Assembly (NCBI GenBank): GCA_023428915.1
Contig: JAEYWL010000036.1
Coordinates: 1-22,570, forward strand
Reading direction: 5' to 3'
Length of the DNA: 22,570 nt
Origin: Verrucomicrobiota bacterium
Lineage (GTDB): Bacteria > Chlamydiota > Chlamydiia > Chlamydiales > JAEYWL01
In this document: positions 1 through 6,102 of the stretch, one piece after another
Layout: each line of letters opens with the position of its first letter
How positions within the stretch are numbered: the stretch's first letter is position 1
Notes under the pieces: generated by a model
Told to the model about the DNA's origin: nothing
The model's input: only the letters and a program-made list of their open reading frames with translations
The model's database searches: none
Program-made: the position numbers and the translations under genes

Positions 1-83
1 CCCGCCAGGTGGGTCGCTTGCGATGCCCGACAGGGTGGGTCATTCTAAGTGCTCGCAAAGTGGGTCATTCTTCGTGCCATTTG
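1..83. mobile_element. Terminal-repeat end of an insertion sequence
   Basis: GTGGGTC occurs three times, near positions 9, 35 and 60, about 25 bp apart; the last two copies extend to GTGGGTCATTCT. Regularly spaced terminal repeats of this kind are typical of IS21- and IS481-type element ends. No transposase of this element is in the window, so the family assignment is inference. It abuts the IS66 remnant and may have truncated it. Confidence 0.5.
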
Positions 84-158
84 ACACGCAGAACACTTTT
101 AATGTTATTAGAAGGGATTACACCTAGAAAACTGCAAGCTCGTTACAGTATATTATAA
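84..158 (+). pseudogene. IS66 TnpB C-terminal fragment
   Basis: A short open frame ends in residues LLEGITPRKLQARYSIL and a TAA. This resembles the C-terminus of the IS66 accessory protein TnpB. The remainder of the gene is missing on its 5' side, where the neighbouring element's terminal repeats begin. The gene order TnpB then TnpC (the next feature) is the normal IS66 order, which supports the call. It is too short to be functional. Confidence 0.5.
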
Positions 159-217
159 AGGTGATTTTTTGAAGTTTTTACTTTTCATTCATTGGGTTTT
201 GTAATAAAATACAACTC

Positions 218-511
218 ATGACAACATCCGAAAGCACTTCACAATTCAACAAAGGCTAAGAATATCTTCTTGAGCAAATTGCAGTATGAACTGAAGAGGT
301 TGTTCAACTGCAAAATGAAGTTCGCCATCTTAAAGAACAATTAGAATGGTTTAAGCGACAGATCTTTGGGAAGCGTTCAGAAAGAATAGTCTCAGACTTA
401 AATTCCCAACAACTCGTTTTTGATGGTTTTGAAACTCAGCAGACAGTAGATGAAAAGAGCAAAACCGCCTCCAATGATAACGACATCTCGCCAAGGGTCA
501 ATCGACTCTAG
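218..511 (+). pseudogene. IS66 transposase (TnpC) N-terminal remnant
   Basis: The frame starting at ATG 218 runs to TAG 509-511 with two in-frame stops (TAA 257-259 and a TGA near 284). The middle reads LKEQLEWFKRQIFGKRSER, the leucine-zipper-like N-terminal signature of IS66-family TnpC. A full transposase has about 500 residues; only about 97 codons remain, and the DDE catalytic domain is absent. Because frame is kept while stops have accumulated by substitution, this is genuine decay and not a sequencing slip. Confidence 0.85.
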
Positions 512-549
512 GAACTCTGAAATGATTTTGTCTTCAGCGCTTGATGTCT

Positions 550-1275
550 TTATGGTTTACCACTTTTGTAAATGTTCCGAATTGCAGGAAGGCGTTCTGC
601 CATAAATTCTGCTTGCTCTTGCCCTCGTAAAGGGAAGCGGTATAAATCCAAAAAAGTCAAAATAATTGGTGGATTGAAGGGGTGATCTTGATTGACGCTG
701 TTTTTCAGTAGACTCTTGTAATAAGGCTCTATAAGTAAAACCTCATAACCTTTCTCTTGAGGTTGTAAAAGGAGTTTTTTCTCAAGTTGCGTTCTAATCA
801 ACGGATCAAGCAAATAAAACTCTAGAGTATCCAAGGAGGTATTTTTACAACTTAGTGCAGTCGCTGCAGAATGAAGAGCTAAAACAACTTTTCTATTTAA
901 ATTCGATTTCTCGAGCACATCTAAAAGTTCATCTTTATCCTGATACCCAGAACTATAGGTTCTCATTTTGCATTTTTTTACGATGCTGTAATGCTCTAAC
1001 CAGCTTTCAAGAAGGCGTTTTGGCTCCTTCAAGAAAAATCTCTTAGCTGTTCTTATCCCTTCTGTTTGTAGAATCCCTTTTAAGACTAAAACTTCGAAAA
1101 CGCGTTGTACCTGTCCAAGACTTATTCCAGCTTCTTTAGCCACGTTTCGTACAGACAACTCCTGTCCCTTTATGCCTTCCCTTAACAGCCAATCAAGAAC
1201 TAGGGCAGATTTGTCCGAATAGATATTCCCTTCCACAGGCTTTTCATTCGAGCCTATCAAAAAACGACCTACCAT
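550..1275 (-). CDS. AbiEi-family (type IV antitoxin-like) winged-helix regulator
   Basis: This 241-residue protein has an N-terminal winged helix (about residues 20-85, with the recognition-helix region VRNVAKEAGISLGQVQRVFE) and a C-terminal domain ending in LLIEPYYK and LDLYRFPLRGQEQAEFMAERL, the conserved end of the AbiEi_2-type family. AbiEi proteins are antitoxins that also bind DNA and repress their own promoter. The usual partner, an AbiEii nucleotidyltransferase toxin, is absent next door, so this copy may be an orphan regulator. The start at 1275 was chosen because AAGGAGA lies 5-6 bases upstream; a longer frame to 1353 would run through the promoter and palindrome. It is divergent from the gene at 1388. 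Confidence 0.75.
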   Translation of the reverse strand: MVGRFLIGSNEKPVEGNIYSDKSALVLDWLLREGIKGQELSVRNVAKEAGISLGQVQRVFEVLVLKGILQTEGIRTAKRFFLKEPKRLLESWLEHYSIVKKCKMRTYSSGYQDKDELLDVLEKSNLNRKVVLALHSAATALSCKNTSLDTLEFYLLDPLIRTQLEKKLLLQPQEKGYEVLLIEPYYKSLLKNSVNQDHPFNPPIILTFLDLYRFPLRGQEQAEFMAERLPAIRNIYKSGKP

Positions 1276-1285
1276 ACTTTCTCCT

Positions 1286-1347
1286 TGTCTGTTCATTATT
1301 TTACACTGTTCAATATTTATAGGACAGTATAAAATTTGGAACAGACA
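1286..1347. promoter_or_regulatory. Nested, co-centred operator palindrome in a divergent promoter region
   Basis: Four half-sites lie in the gap between two divergent genes: TGTCTGTTC (1286-1294), ACTGTTC (1305-1311), GGACAGT (1322-1328) and GAACAGACA (1339-1347). The outer pair is a perfect inverted repeat and the inner pair has one mismatch. Both pairs share the centre 1316.5, and each neighbouring pair of half-sites is separated by exactly 10 bp. On the minus strand a -35 TTGTCC (1348-1353) and -10 TATACT (1326-1331), 16 bp apart, fall inside or beside it. It is a likely operator for autoregulation by the AbiEi-like protein. Confidence 0.65.
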
Positions 1348-1387
1348 GGACAAAAATCAAGCTGTGTAAAAGAAAAAGGGGCCCAAC

Positions 1388-1780
1388 ATGGAAATGATAA
1401 GTAAATTAAAGACTCATTATGAACAATATCCACCACGTCTGTCTTATGGTGGAAATGAAGGAAAGAATGTAACAGGAAAAAGTTACCAAAAATGGCCAAC
1501 TGAAGAAGAATCTAAACCCTTTGGCGTTGCGGCGGTGAAAGTCTGGTATGAAAAACTTTCTGCTAAAGCGGATGCTTTTCCCGTTGAAGGCTATTGTGTC
1601 GTGGACGCTTGTTTAGATGACTCCGGGCGTTTAATTCCGGATGCATTGCCATTGTGGCCAGAAATGGAGGGGCATGAGCTTTCTATTTGCGTGTATGTTG
1701 ACATGTTTGGCCGAATCCATATGAAAGCTGTCGGAGGATTTACCTCATTCAAAACAAGAGCTGCTATAAGATCGGCTTAA
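1388..1780 (+). CDS. Hypothetical protein, 130 residues, divergent from the AbiEi-like gene
   Basis: I do not recognise this protein. It is soluble, with no signal peptide or membrane segment, and has a hydrophilic N-terminal third rich in Lys, Tyr and Gly. The C-terminal half alternates short hydrophobic runs (VEGYCVVDACLDDSG, ELSICVYVDMFGRIHMKAVGG) and may form a small beta-rich domain. The start is supported by AGGGG about six bases upstream. It shares a regulatory gap with the AbiEi-like gene and is followed by a good intrinsic terminator, so it is probably a complete single-gene unit. If the AbiEi-like protein has a partner here, this is the only positional candidate; that is inference only. 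Confidence 0.6.
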   Translation: MEMISKLKTHYEQYPPRLSYGGNEGKNVTGKSYQKWPTEEESKPFGVAAVKVWYEKLSAKADAFPVEGYCVVDACLDDSGRLIPDALPLWPEMEGHELSICVYVDMFGRIHMKAVGGFTSFKTRAAIRSA

Positions 1781-1794
1781 ACTGTCTTTTTCTA

Positions 1795-1837
1795 TACGTC
1801 ACGAAATCAAGAAATCATGATTTGGTGACGTATTTTT
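1795..1837 (+). terminator. Intrinsic terminator after the 130-residue gene
   Basis: Arms TACGTCACGAAATCA (1795-1809) and TGATTTGGTGACGTA (1818-1832) pair at 14 of 15 positions around an 8-base loop. Five T residues (1833-1837) follow directly. It starts 15 bases after the stop codon of the gene ending at 1780. Confidence 0.75.
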
Positions 1838-1845
1838 GTGACACC

Positions 1846-1866
1846 AAATTCATCACCAAATCCGGA
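1846..1866. repeat. 21-bp direct repeat, copy 1
   Basis: AAATTCATCACCAAATC followed by CGGA recurs at 9061-9081 with one mismatch. The 10-mer TCACCAAATC inside it also occurs inverted in the terminator stem at 1819-1828. At the second site it precedes a truncated ATPase start codon and supplies its AGGA ribosome binding site. Here it precedes an ATG with a stop two codons later (about 1876-1884). It may be the leftover 5' leader of the same gene family. Apart from this repeat, 1838-2093 holds no gene I can support. Confidence 0.5.
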
Positions 1867-2093
1867 ATTCATTCGATGTCTTAGGTGATAGAAACATCGG
1901 CACTTTTCAACTTCTGCATGCATTTCTATCAATAGCCAATCTTGCCAAAATCCGTGGACCACTGGTGGACCAAATAAGGAAATGAAGCCACGTGAAACTA
2001 CCGGAAATTGGCATGGACGAAAAGGGCTTTTCCGCTGTATAGTGGTTGCTGTCAGCTACTGTAATTTAAGGTGGTTTAAGAAGAGGGAAGAGA

Positions 2094-2135
2094 CTCATAA
2101 CCCGTTGATCCTTGGTGCAAGTCCAAGTTGCCCCA
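2094..2135 (+). pseudogene. 3' half of a tRNA(CAU) gene, possible attachment-site scar
   Basis: The sequence reads as anticodon loop CTCATAA (anticodon CAT 2096-2098), 3' anticodon strand CCCGT, variable region, T-arm CTTGG/CCAAG around a 7-base loop, acceptor strand TTGCCCC and discriminator A at 2135. The 5' half (acceptor strand, D-arm, 5' anticodon strand) is absent: the bases before the loop do not pair with CCCGT. The T-loop reads TGCAAGT where TTCAAGT is expected, so it is decayed. Such 3' tRNA halves are commonly left by elements that integrate in tRNA genes. It could derive from tRNA-Met or tRNA-Ile(CAU). Confidence 0.6.
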
Positions 2136-2217
2136 CTTTTTTAAAACCATAGTGGGCTCCATTTTTTAGACAGGTAATTATGTCCTCCTTCAGTATAAAA
2201 TCTTGAAGGAGGATTTT

Positions 2218-2499
2218 ATGTCCAAGCCACAAAAAAAGCGATCGTCTGATTACAAACTTAAGCTTGTTCTTGAAACACTCAAGGGTGATAAGAGCATGAT
2301 CCAAATTGCGTCTGAAAATGGGATGCATCCAAAGCAAATCCAGCGATGGAAAAATAAGTTTCTGGCAAATGCCGAAAGTATCTTTGAGGACTCCCGTACC
2401 CAACAAGCGGATCCCGATAAAGAAAAACTCTTACATATTATAGCTCAACTAACACTTGAGTTAGAGTTTCTTAAAAAAAAGTTAAAAAGGAACGACTAA
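2218..2499 (+). CDS. IS3-family transposase OrfA
   Basis: This 93-residue protein has the HTH_Tnp_1 fold at about residues 8-58 (RSSDYKLKLVLETLKGD, then IQIASENGMHPKQIQRWKNKF) and a C-terminal leucine-rich coiled coil (LLHIIAQLTLELEFLKKKL). It binds the element's ends and normally forms the N-terminal part of an OrfAB fusion transposase. The ATG at 2218 has AAGGAGG seven bases upstream and is preferred to an ATG at 2203. The frame is intact, but the partner orfB is destroyed, so the element cannot move on its own. Confidence 0.9.
   Translation: MSKPQKKRSSDYKLKLVLETLKGDKSMIQIASENGMHPKQIQRWKNKFLANAESIFEDSRTQQADPDKEKLLHIIAQLTLELEFLKKKLKRND
2473..2481 (+). promoter_or_regulatory. Slippery A8G run for -1 programmed frameshift
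   Basis: Eight A residues followed by G lie near the 3' end of orfA. A -1 shift here enters the frame that continues as orfB through 2496. IS3-family elements make their active OrfAB transposase by such slips. Confidence 0.6.
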
Positions 2500-2810
2500 T
2501 AGATCGCTTAAGAATGATAGAGAGTAATCATTGTAAGCTTTCTATCCATTCTCAATGTGATCTACTAGGGATTCTTAGGGAAGCAGACTTATGGCTGCGA
2601 GTTTAAAAATGAAGGGATTTGAAGTAAATCGGAAGAGGGTCTTACGTTTAATGAGGCTTATGGGAGTAGAGGCTCTTTATCCTAAACCTATAGTTAGGAC
2701 TACTTTACCTGGAGAACACAAATTTTCCTTATCTCCTTAAGGGTATCAATATATGCTCTCAAAATCAGGTATGGGGTACAGACATCACTTATATTCCTGT
2801 AGAAGGACAT
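2496..2810 (+). pseudogene. IS3-family OrfB (integrase-core transposase), broken
   Basis: Three pieces of a DDE transposase are visible in different frames. The first is DRLRMIESNHCKLSIHSQC with DLLGI (about 2496-2570). The second is GFEVNRKRVLRLMRLMGVEA with LYPKP (about 2610-2690). The third includes NQVWGTDITYIPVEGHL (about 2750-2810), carrying the first catalytic Asp. Between the first and second pieces roughly fifty residues expected for the family are missing, and frames change at least twice. The rest of the catalytic core, including the second Asp and the Glu, is lost. The open frame after 2810 runs on to 2908 but does not resemble a transposase. Confidence 0.8.
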
Positions 2811-2905
2811 TTATCTCTTTTAGGAGAAACCTTAAAACTGAATTTAAGTCTTGAAGGGACTGATAAAATCTATGCTCTATTATTCAAAGACTCTTATTTG
2901 GAAGT

Positions 2906-3505
2906 TTAAACTTGTCCTTCGTTTTTTTGCCGGCGTTCTTCTAAAGTCTCTCCTTCATAGAGCCAAAAAATTGGTCCTTGGACTTGTGGAGACTTCCATC
3001 CACGCTCTTGCAAAAGATTTGAAGCTGCTGAGCTTAAACTGGTTTCTACTCCTCTAAATTCTATTGTTTTATCTCCAGTAACTCTACAAGAGATCGTGTC
3101 ATCCCTTACAAATTGCAGTTCAGCCCCAATTGGAACTTTGGCGAGAGAAAACCGAAAAGCAGGTCTTCTTTCATTGTATTCTTTCATTTCTTGAGTCATG
3201 ACGGATTCCACTTGAGGTGTTACTTCTTCAATTGCAACCAATTCCAAGACTGCTTTAACTCTATTTGGATCAATCCGAAAAAATTCGCGATTTGAGGGAA
3301 CTCGTTGTTCTCCAAAAGCAAAATGCAGTTTTTTTTCAACTACTGAAGCATTATCAACCCAAGCGGCAAAGAAGCATTCAAAAGGATAGGGAATTGAAGT
3401 ATTAAATAACTCTCGCATACGTTGCTGCAAACTCGTTGAAGTACGACCGATTTTCACTAAGCCCGGCATACATTCATTAGTCAATACATAAATAATTTCT
3501 TTCAT
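2906..3505 (-). CDS. GIY-YIG nuclease-family protein with C-terminal DUF4357/RAMA-like domain
   Basis: This 199-residue protein starts with IIYVLTNECMPGLVKIGRTS, a GIY-YIG-like core of the T5orf172/MUG113 type, and the domain runs to about residue 95 with VEKKLHFAFGEQRVPSNREFF. Residues about 115-195 (FSLAKVPIGAELQFVRD, IEFRGVETSLSSAA, IFWLYEGETLEERR) match the DUF4357 domain, often found in restriction-associated proteins and probably involved in DNA or modified-base recognition. The gene is the only intact member of a minus-strand row of broken helicase and nuclease genes; its start lies 2 bases after the stop of the PD-(D/E)XK pseudogene, as in an operon. Its ribosome binding site is weak, which fits translation by coupling. 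A role in DNA defence is inference. Confidence 0.8.
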   Translation of the reverse strand: MKEIIYVLTNECMPGLVKIGRTSTSLQQRMRELFNTSIPYPFECFFAAWVDNASVVEKKLHFAFGEQRVPSNREFFRIDPNRVKAVLELVAIEEVTPQVESVMTQEMKEYNERRPAFRFSLAKVPIGAELQFVRDDTISCRVTGDKTIEFRGVETSLSSAASNLLQERGWKSPQVQGPIFWLYEGETLEERRQKNEGQV

Positions 3506-3507
3506 GA

Positions 3508-4194
3508 TTAATTTATCTTAGAACTTATATTTATAGTTTTATTGCAGGGGCATACATTACCCCAAAATATAGCCTCTTTTCCCAGGTGCATATTTACAGC
3601 CATGCGATACTGGCAAAAATCGCATGCCGCCGAACTCTCAGGAAATGTATCCGATTTTAAGCATTTACAAATGTCGAATAGCGTTTGTTCCACCCATGAA
3701 TCGCCCCTATATATGGAATCAATTTAATGGAAAATTCGAGCTTTCCATCAAAGCTTTTTTTTTGTGCTATCCGCATTACAATAGACGAAATAACTTGTAT
3801 TCGAGACCGAAAAATCTTTTTTTCGTAATAACCATTGGTATATTTCCATTTGATTCTTGTAAGCTTGCCGATATTCCTTATCCAAGGTGATTTCTGTCTG
3901 TGTACTCGTTGCTTTGTAATCTACGACGATCAATTCTCCATGTGAATTGATCCAAACATCATCAACAGCACCAGTAATGATAAAATTGGTGGGTTCACAA
4001 AAGACCTGGAGACCCTTGAAATTCATGCGTCATTCGTCAAGCTAAGGGTGATTAAATAGAATCGCATCAATACCGTATTTAACCATCGGAGGGTGAGGAT
4101 TTCCTTGCGTGCGATACCCATCGAACTCTACCTTTAAAAGGCTTTCTACAGCTATATTTAGCATAACAGAATAGGTTCCTAGTTCGTTAAGAAT
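3508..4194 (-). pseudogene. PD-(D/E)XK nuclease-family gene, multiply broken
   Basis: Joined across breaks, the minus strand encodes LGTYSVMLNIAVESLL and FDGYRTQGNPHPPMVKYGID, then FIITGAVDDVWINSHGELIV with VDYKATS, then QMEIYQWLLR, YFVYCNA, and a cysteine-bearing end, AACDFCQYRMAVN. Asp of GAVDD, Asp of VVDYK and its Lys are the expected active-site residues of this RecB-like family. Damage seen: in-frame TAG at 4042-4044 and TGA at 4030-4032, a frameshift at an A9 run near 3755, and another at a G4 run near 3705. The 5' part is missing beyond about 4194. The stops are substitutions, so the gene is dead even if the homopolymer shifts were sequencing errors. Confidence 0.8.
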
Positions 4195-4471
4195 TATAAT
4201 TCATAATACACAAAATATTTTTATCGTTCATTATACCTATACCATGTTTTTATATAAAAGTAAAACAATTTTAAAAATAAATTTTTTAAATAAAATACAA
4301 GAAATTATTTAGATGTAAATCTATCTTATTTTTTATTTTTAAACAGTTATCATCTAAACTATTTTATGTATCACAAAAATTATTTAATATTATGCCTACT
4401 TCTAAAATTGAATTCAGCCTACATAAAATAATTAACAACTTATCTCCAGATACTTTTGCATATGATACCAT
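4195..4471. other. AT-rich gap with no recognised gene
   Basis: This stretch is very AT-rich with many A and T runs and stops in every frame. It separates two broken nuclease genes on the same strand and probably holds unrecognisable remains of them. No repeat, RNA gene or terminator could be supported. Confidence 0.4.
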
Positions 4472-4875
4472 TTACCAAAAATAAAGTTTAGTTTTATAAG
4501 CAATTTTAACAAGTTGAGCTTCAAAGTATTGAATAAAGGCCTTATTAATATTTTGGTCTGCACCTGTAAAAATAATCCCTTAAGTCCACCATTCCTTATT
4601 GCGAAAATGGTCCTCTAGTCTTGGCATAACAGGGTCGCCCTCACCAATATAGAGACGTTTGCTCTGAGTGTTATTTTCGTCTTCTCCGATTAGTAAATAC
4701 ACGCCTGGTTTCTTAAAATCTTTCCGATTTCGATGCTTCTCAAATAGGGACTTTTTAGGACAAGCAAATCCCTTCCCATTCCAATTGGACTTCTCGACAA
4801 TCTTAAGCCCTTCAGCTGGTTCCATCAGGCAAAAAAAGTGAAAGCGTGTAAGGATAGTTCATAGTTTGTTTCCAT
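4472..4875 (-). pseudogene. Second GIY-YIG nuclease-family gene, broken
   Basis: The minus strand encodes a start METNYELSLHAFTFF (ATG at 4875), then GLKIVEKSNWNGKGFACPKK and PGVYLLIGEDENNTQSKRLY with IGEGDPVMPRLEDHF, then, after a stop, IIFTGADQNINKAFIQYFEA with QLVKIA. PGVYLL...RLYIGEGD is a GIY-YIG core of the kind often joined to DUF4357. Damage: a one-base shift in a T7 run near 4832, an in-frame TAA at 4580-4582 where a Lys is expected, and loss of everything after the frame ends at 4472. It begins 15 bases after the helicase stop, as in an operon. It is distinct in sequence from the intact GIY-YIG protein at 2906. Confidence 0.75.
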
Positions 4876-4890
4876 TTTAATTAGGGTTTT

Positions 4891-5475
4891 TTACCAAGGC
4901 CTAGAAAGTTCTTTGAAAATATCTTTCCTTGAAAGCACCTGAGAGCATAGTTCCCAACGGTTTAGACTAGGTTCAATCGAATTTTGAGCTTTAATTTCAA
5001 ATGCATTTGTAGCTTTTTGCCGAAGGTGGATATATTGGTTCATTTTTTCCTCCATCAGCTGTTGGTCACCAATCCAATCGTCATCAATTGTATCTGGCAA
5101 TCCTCCAAAAAGATCAAATTTATCCTTAAGACGCTTTGACAAAACCTCATAAATTTTTTCATCTTGGGTGTCATGGTAGACAAGGTTGAGCATGTCTACG
5201 CTTTTTCGCGCTTGACCAAAACGCTTGATACGTCCAAGACGTTGCTATAAACGAGAAGGGTTCCATGGTAGGTCAATATTAATGAGAGTGCCGAGTGTTT
5301 GCAAATTAAGCCCTTCACAGGCGGCATCAGTGGCTATTATATTATTATAAGGTAGCAAGTCGGGTTTTAAATAGATTTTCCTTAATACTTCATTTTCTAG
5401 CCAAACAGGAGGAGTAAAAGTGAGTACCCTATCAAATGGTTTGCCAAGGAGTAAAGTATCGGGGTCATAAATTCT
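4891..5475 (-). pseudogene. SNF2-type helicase C-terminal remnant with a repeat at the deletion joint
   Basis: The frame reads ATDAACEGLNLQTLGTLINI, then DLPWNPSRL, a stop (TAG 5245-5247 where Glu is usual), QRLGRIKRFGQARKSVDMLN and the natural end KELSRPW. These are helicase motifs V and VI and the C-terminal tail of SNF2-like helicases found in defence loci. Directly before ATDAACEG lies a piece of the dispersed palindromic repeat (5342-5369), read in frame as LKPDLLP. Before that comes a foreign or displaced 35-residue stretch (with PFDRVLTFTPPVWLENEVLR) that I cannot assign. Motifs Ia to IV and the ATPase lobe are missing. The repeat marks the deletion joint. Confidence 0.8.
5342..5369 (-). 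repeat. Palindromic repeat family, terminal piece (copy A)
   Basis: These 28 bases match the right-hand end of the complete 94-bp copies at 7061 and 14416, ending in GGTAGCAAGTCGGGTTTTA. The rest of the element is absent. It sits inside the helicase pseudogene without breaking the frame. Confidence 0.8.
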
Positions 5476-5477
5476 CT

Positions 5478-5945
5478 TTATTTAGAAAATGAGCAAACAA
5501 TGCCATTAGAGGAGTTAAGGTAATCTTGACTGCTGATCACAAGCGAATCAGATAGAGAGCCTGCATTGAAAGCAATATGCGATAATTCTCCTATTGAAGA
5601 ATCTACATAAAGCTGAAAAGGAAATATCGGTTTTCCAAATGGAGGAACAGAGCCGGGAACTAGCGATGTTTGTTCCAACAATTCTTCTGCGCTTGCAAAA
5701 CGCAATGACCGTGTGGATAAAAACTTTTTTATTTTTTTAGAGTCTAATTGTTTAGAAGCACTCAAGACAAAAAGAGAATAGGTATCATCTACTTTCATTA
5801 ATAAAGCTTTAGCTCCTATCTCAAGTGATTCACTCCTTGCTTTTGCTGATTCCTCACAGGTATATGTGGGTTGATGATGAATATGCCGGTAAGAAATCTG
5901 TCTATTTTTTAAGAATTCTAAAATTCTCTCAAAAACTGTGCTCAT
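5478..5945 (-). CDS. YbaK/EbsC-family aminoacyl-tRNA deacylase-like protein
   Basis: This 155-residue protein covers one whole YbaK domain. Family proteins hydrolyse mischarged tRNAs, such as Cys- or Ala-tRNA(Pro), in the cytoplasm. Visible features are the early CEESAKAR segment, the conserved lysine in GAKALLMK (about residue 47), the glycine-proline loop PGSVPPFG (about 97-104) and FNAGS near the end. The ATG at 5945 has GAAGGA about eight bases upstream. The precise substrate cannot be read from sequence. Its 3' end lies 2 bases from the dead helicase frame, so the decaying island ends here and ordinary metabolism begins. Confidence 0.85.
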   Translation of the reverse strand: MSTVFERILEFLKNRQISYRHIHHQPTYTCEESAKARSESLEIGAKALLMKVDDTYSLFVLSASKQLDSKKIKKFLSTRSLRFASAEELLEQTSLVPGSVPPFGKPIFPFQLYVDSSIGELSHIAFNAGSLSDSLVISSQDYLNSSNGIVCSFSK

Positions 5946-5969
5946 ATTGTTCTTCCTTCAATTAATTTT

Positions 5970-6074
5970 TTAATAATTTTCAGTAATATTCGCTCCGGAA
6001 AGGACCATGTTTTCTGTTTCAGCTTTTTTGATTTCTGGAGCGTTTAACAAAGGTTTTATAGAAGCCATTGCCAT
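5970..6074 (-). CDS. Possible 34-residue ORF between the TrmB-like and YbaK genes
   Basis: A short frame (MAMASIKPLLNAPEIKKAET, then ENMVLSGANITENY) fills the 157-bp gap on the same strand as both neighbours. It has no convincing ribosome binding site and I recognise no family. It may be a small gene, a leftover of a longer one, or chance. Confidence 0.2.
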   Translation of the reverse strand: MAMASIKPLLNAPEIKKAETENMVLSGANITENY

Positions 6075-6102
6075 TTAAAAATCATTAAGAGTTAGAAACA
6101 TG

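Larger units (their letters stand above)
2136..2880 (+). mobile_element. Degraded IS3-family element
   Basis: It contains an intact orfA (2218-2499) and a broken, shortened orfB (2496-about 2810). Clear terminal inverted repeats were not identified, so these outer limits are approximate. It lies between the tRNA fragment and the 3' end of the GIY-YIG gene at 2906. Confidence 0.6.

Noticed and set aside
1867..2093. Possible transposase or integrase fragment (frame with LLHAFLSIANLAKIRGPLVD)
   Set aside because: It is open for only about 37 codons, has no start signal and I could not match it to a family.
2095..2406. 103-residue minus-strand ORF ending LGLAPRINGL
   Set aside because: It is antisense to the tRNA fragment and the IS3 orfA gene; such endings are a known artefact of translating the reverse strand of tRNA T-arms.
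2810..2908. Open frame continuing after the IS3 orfB piece
   Set aside because: It has no start, does not resemble a transposase and ends at the GIY-YIG stop. It is too short to support a gene.
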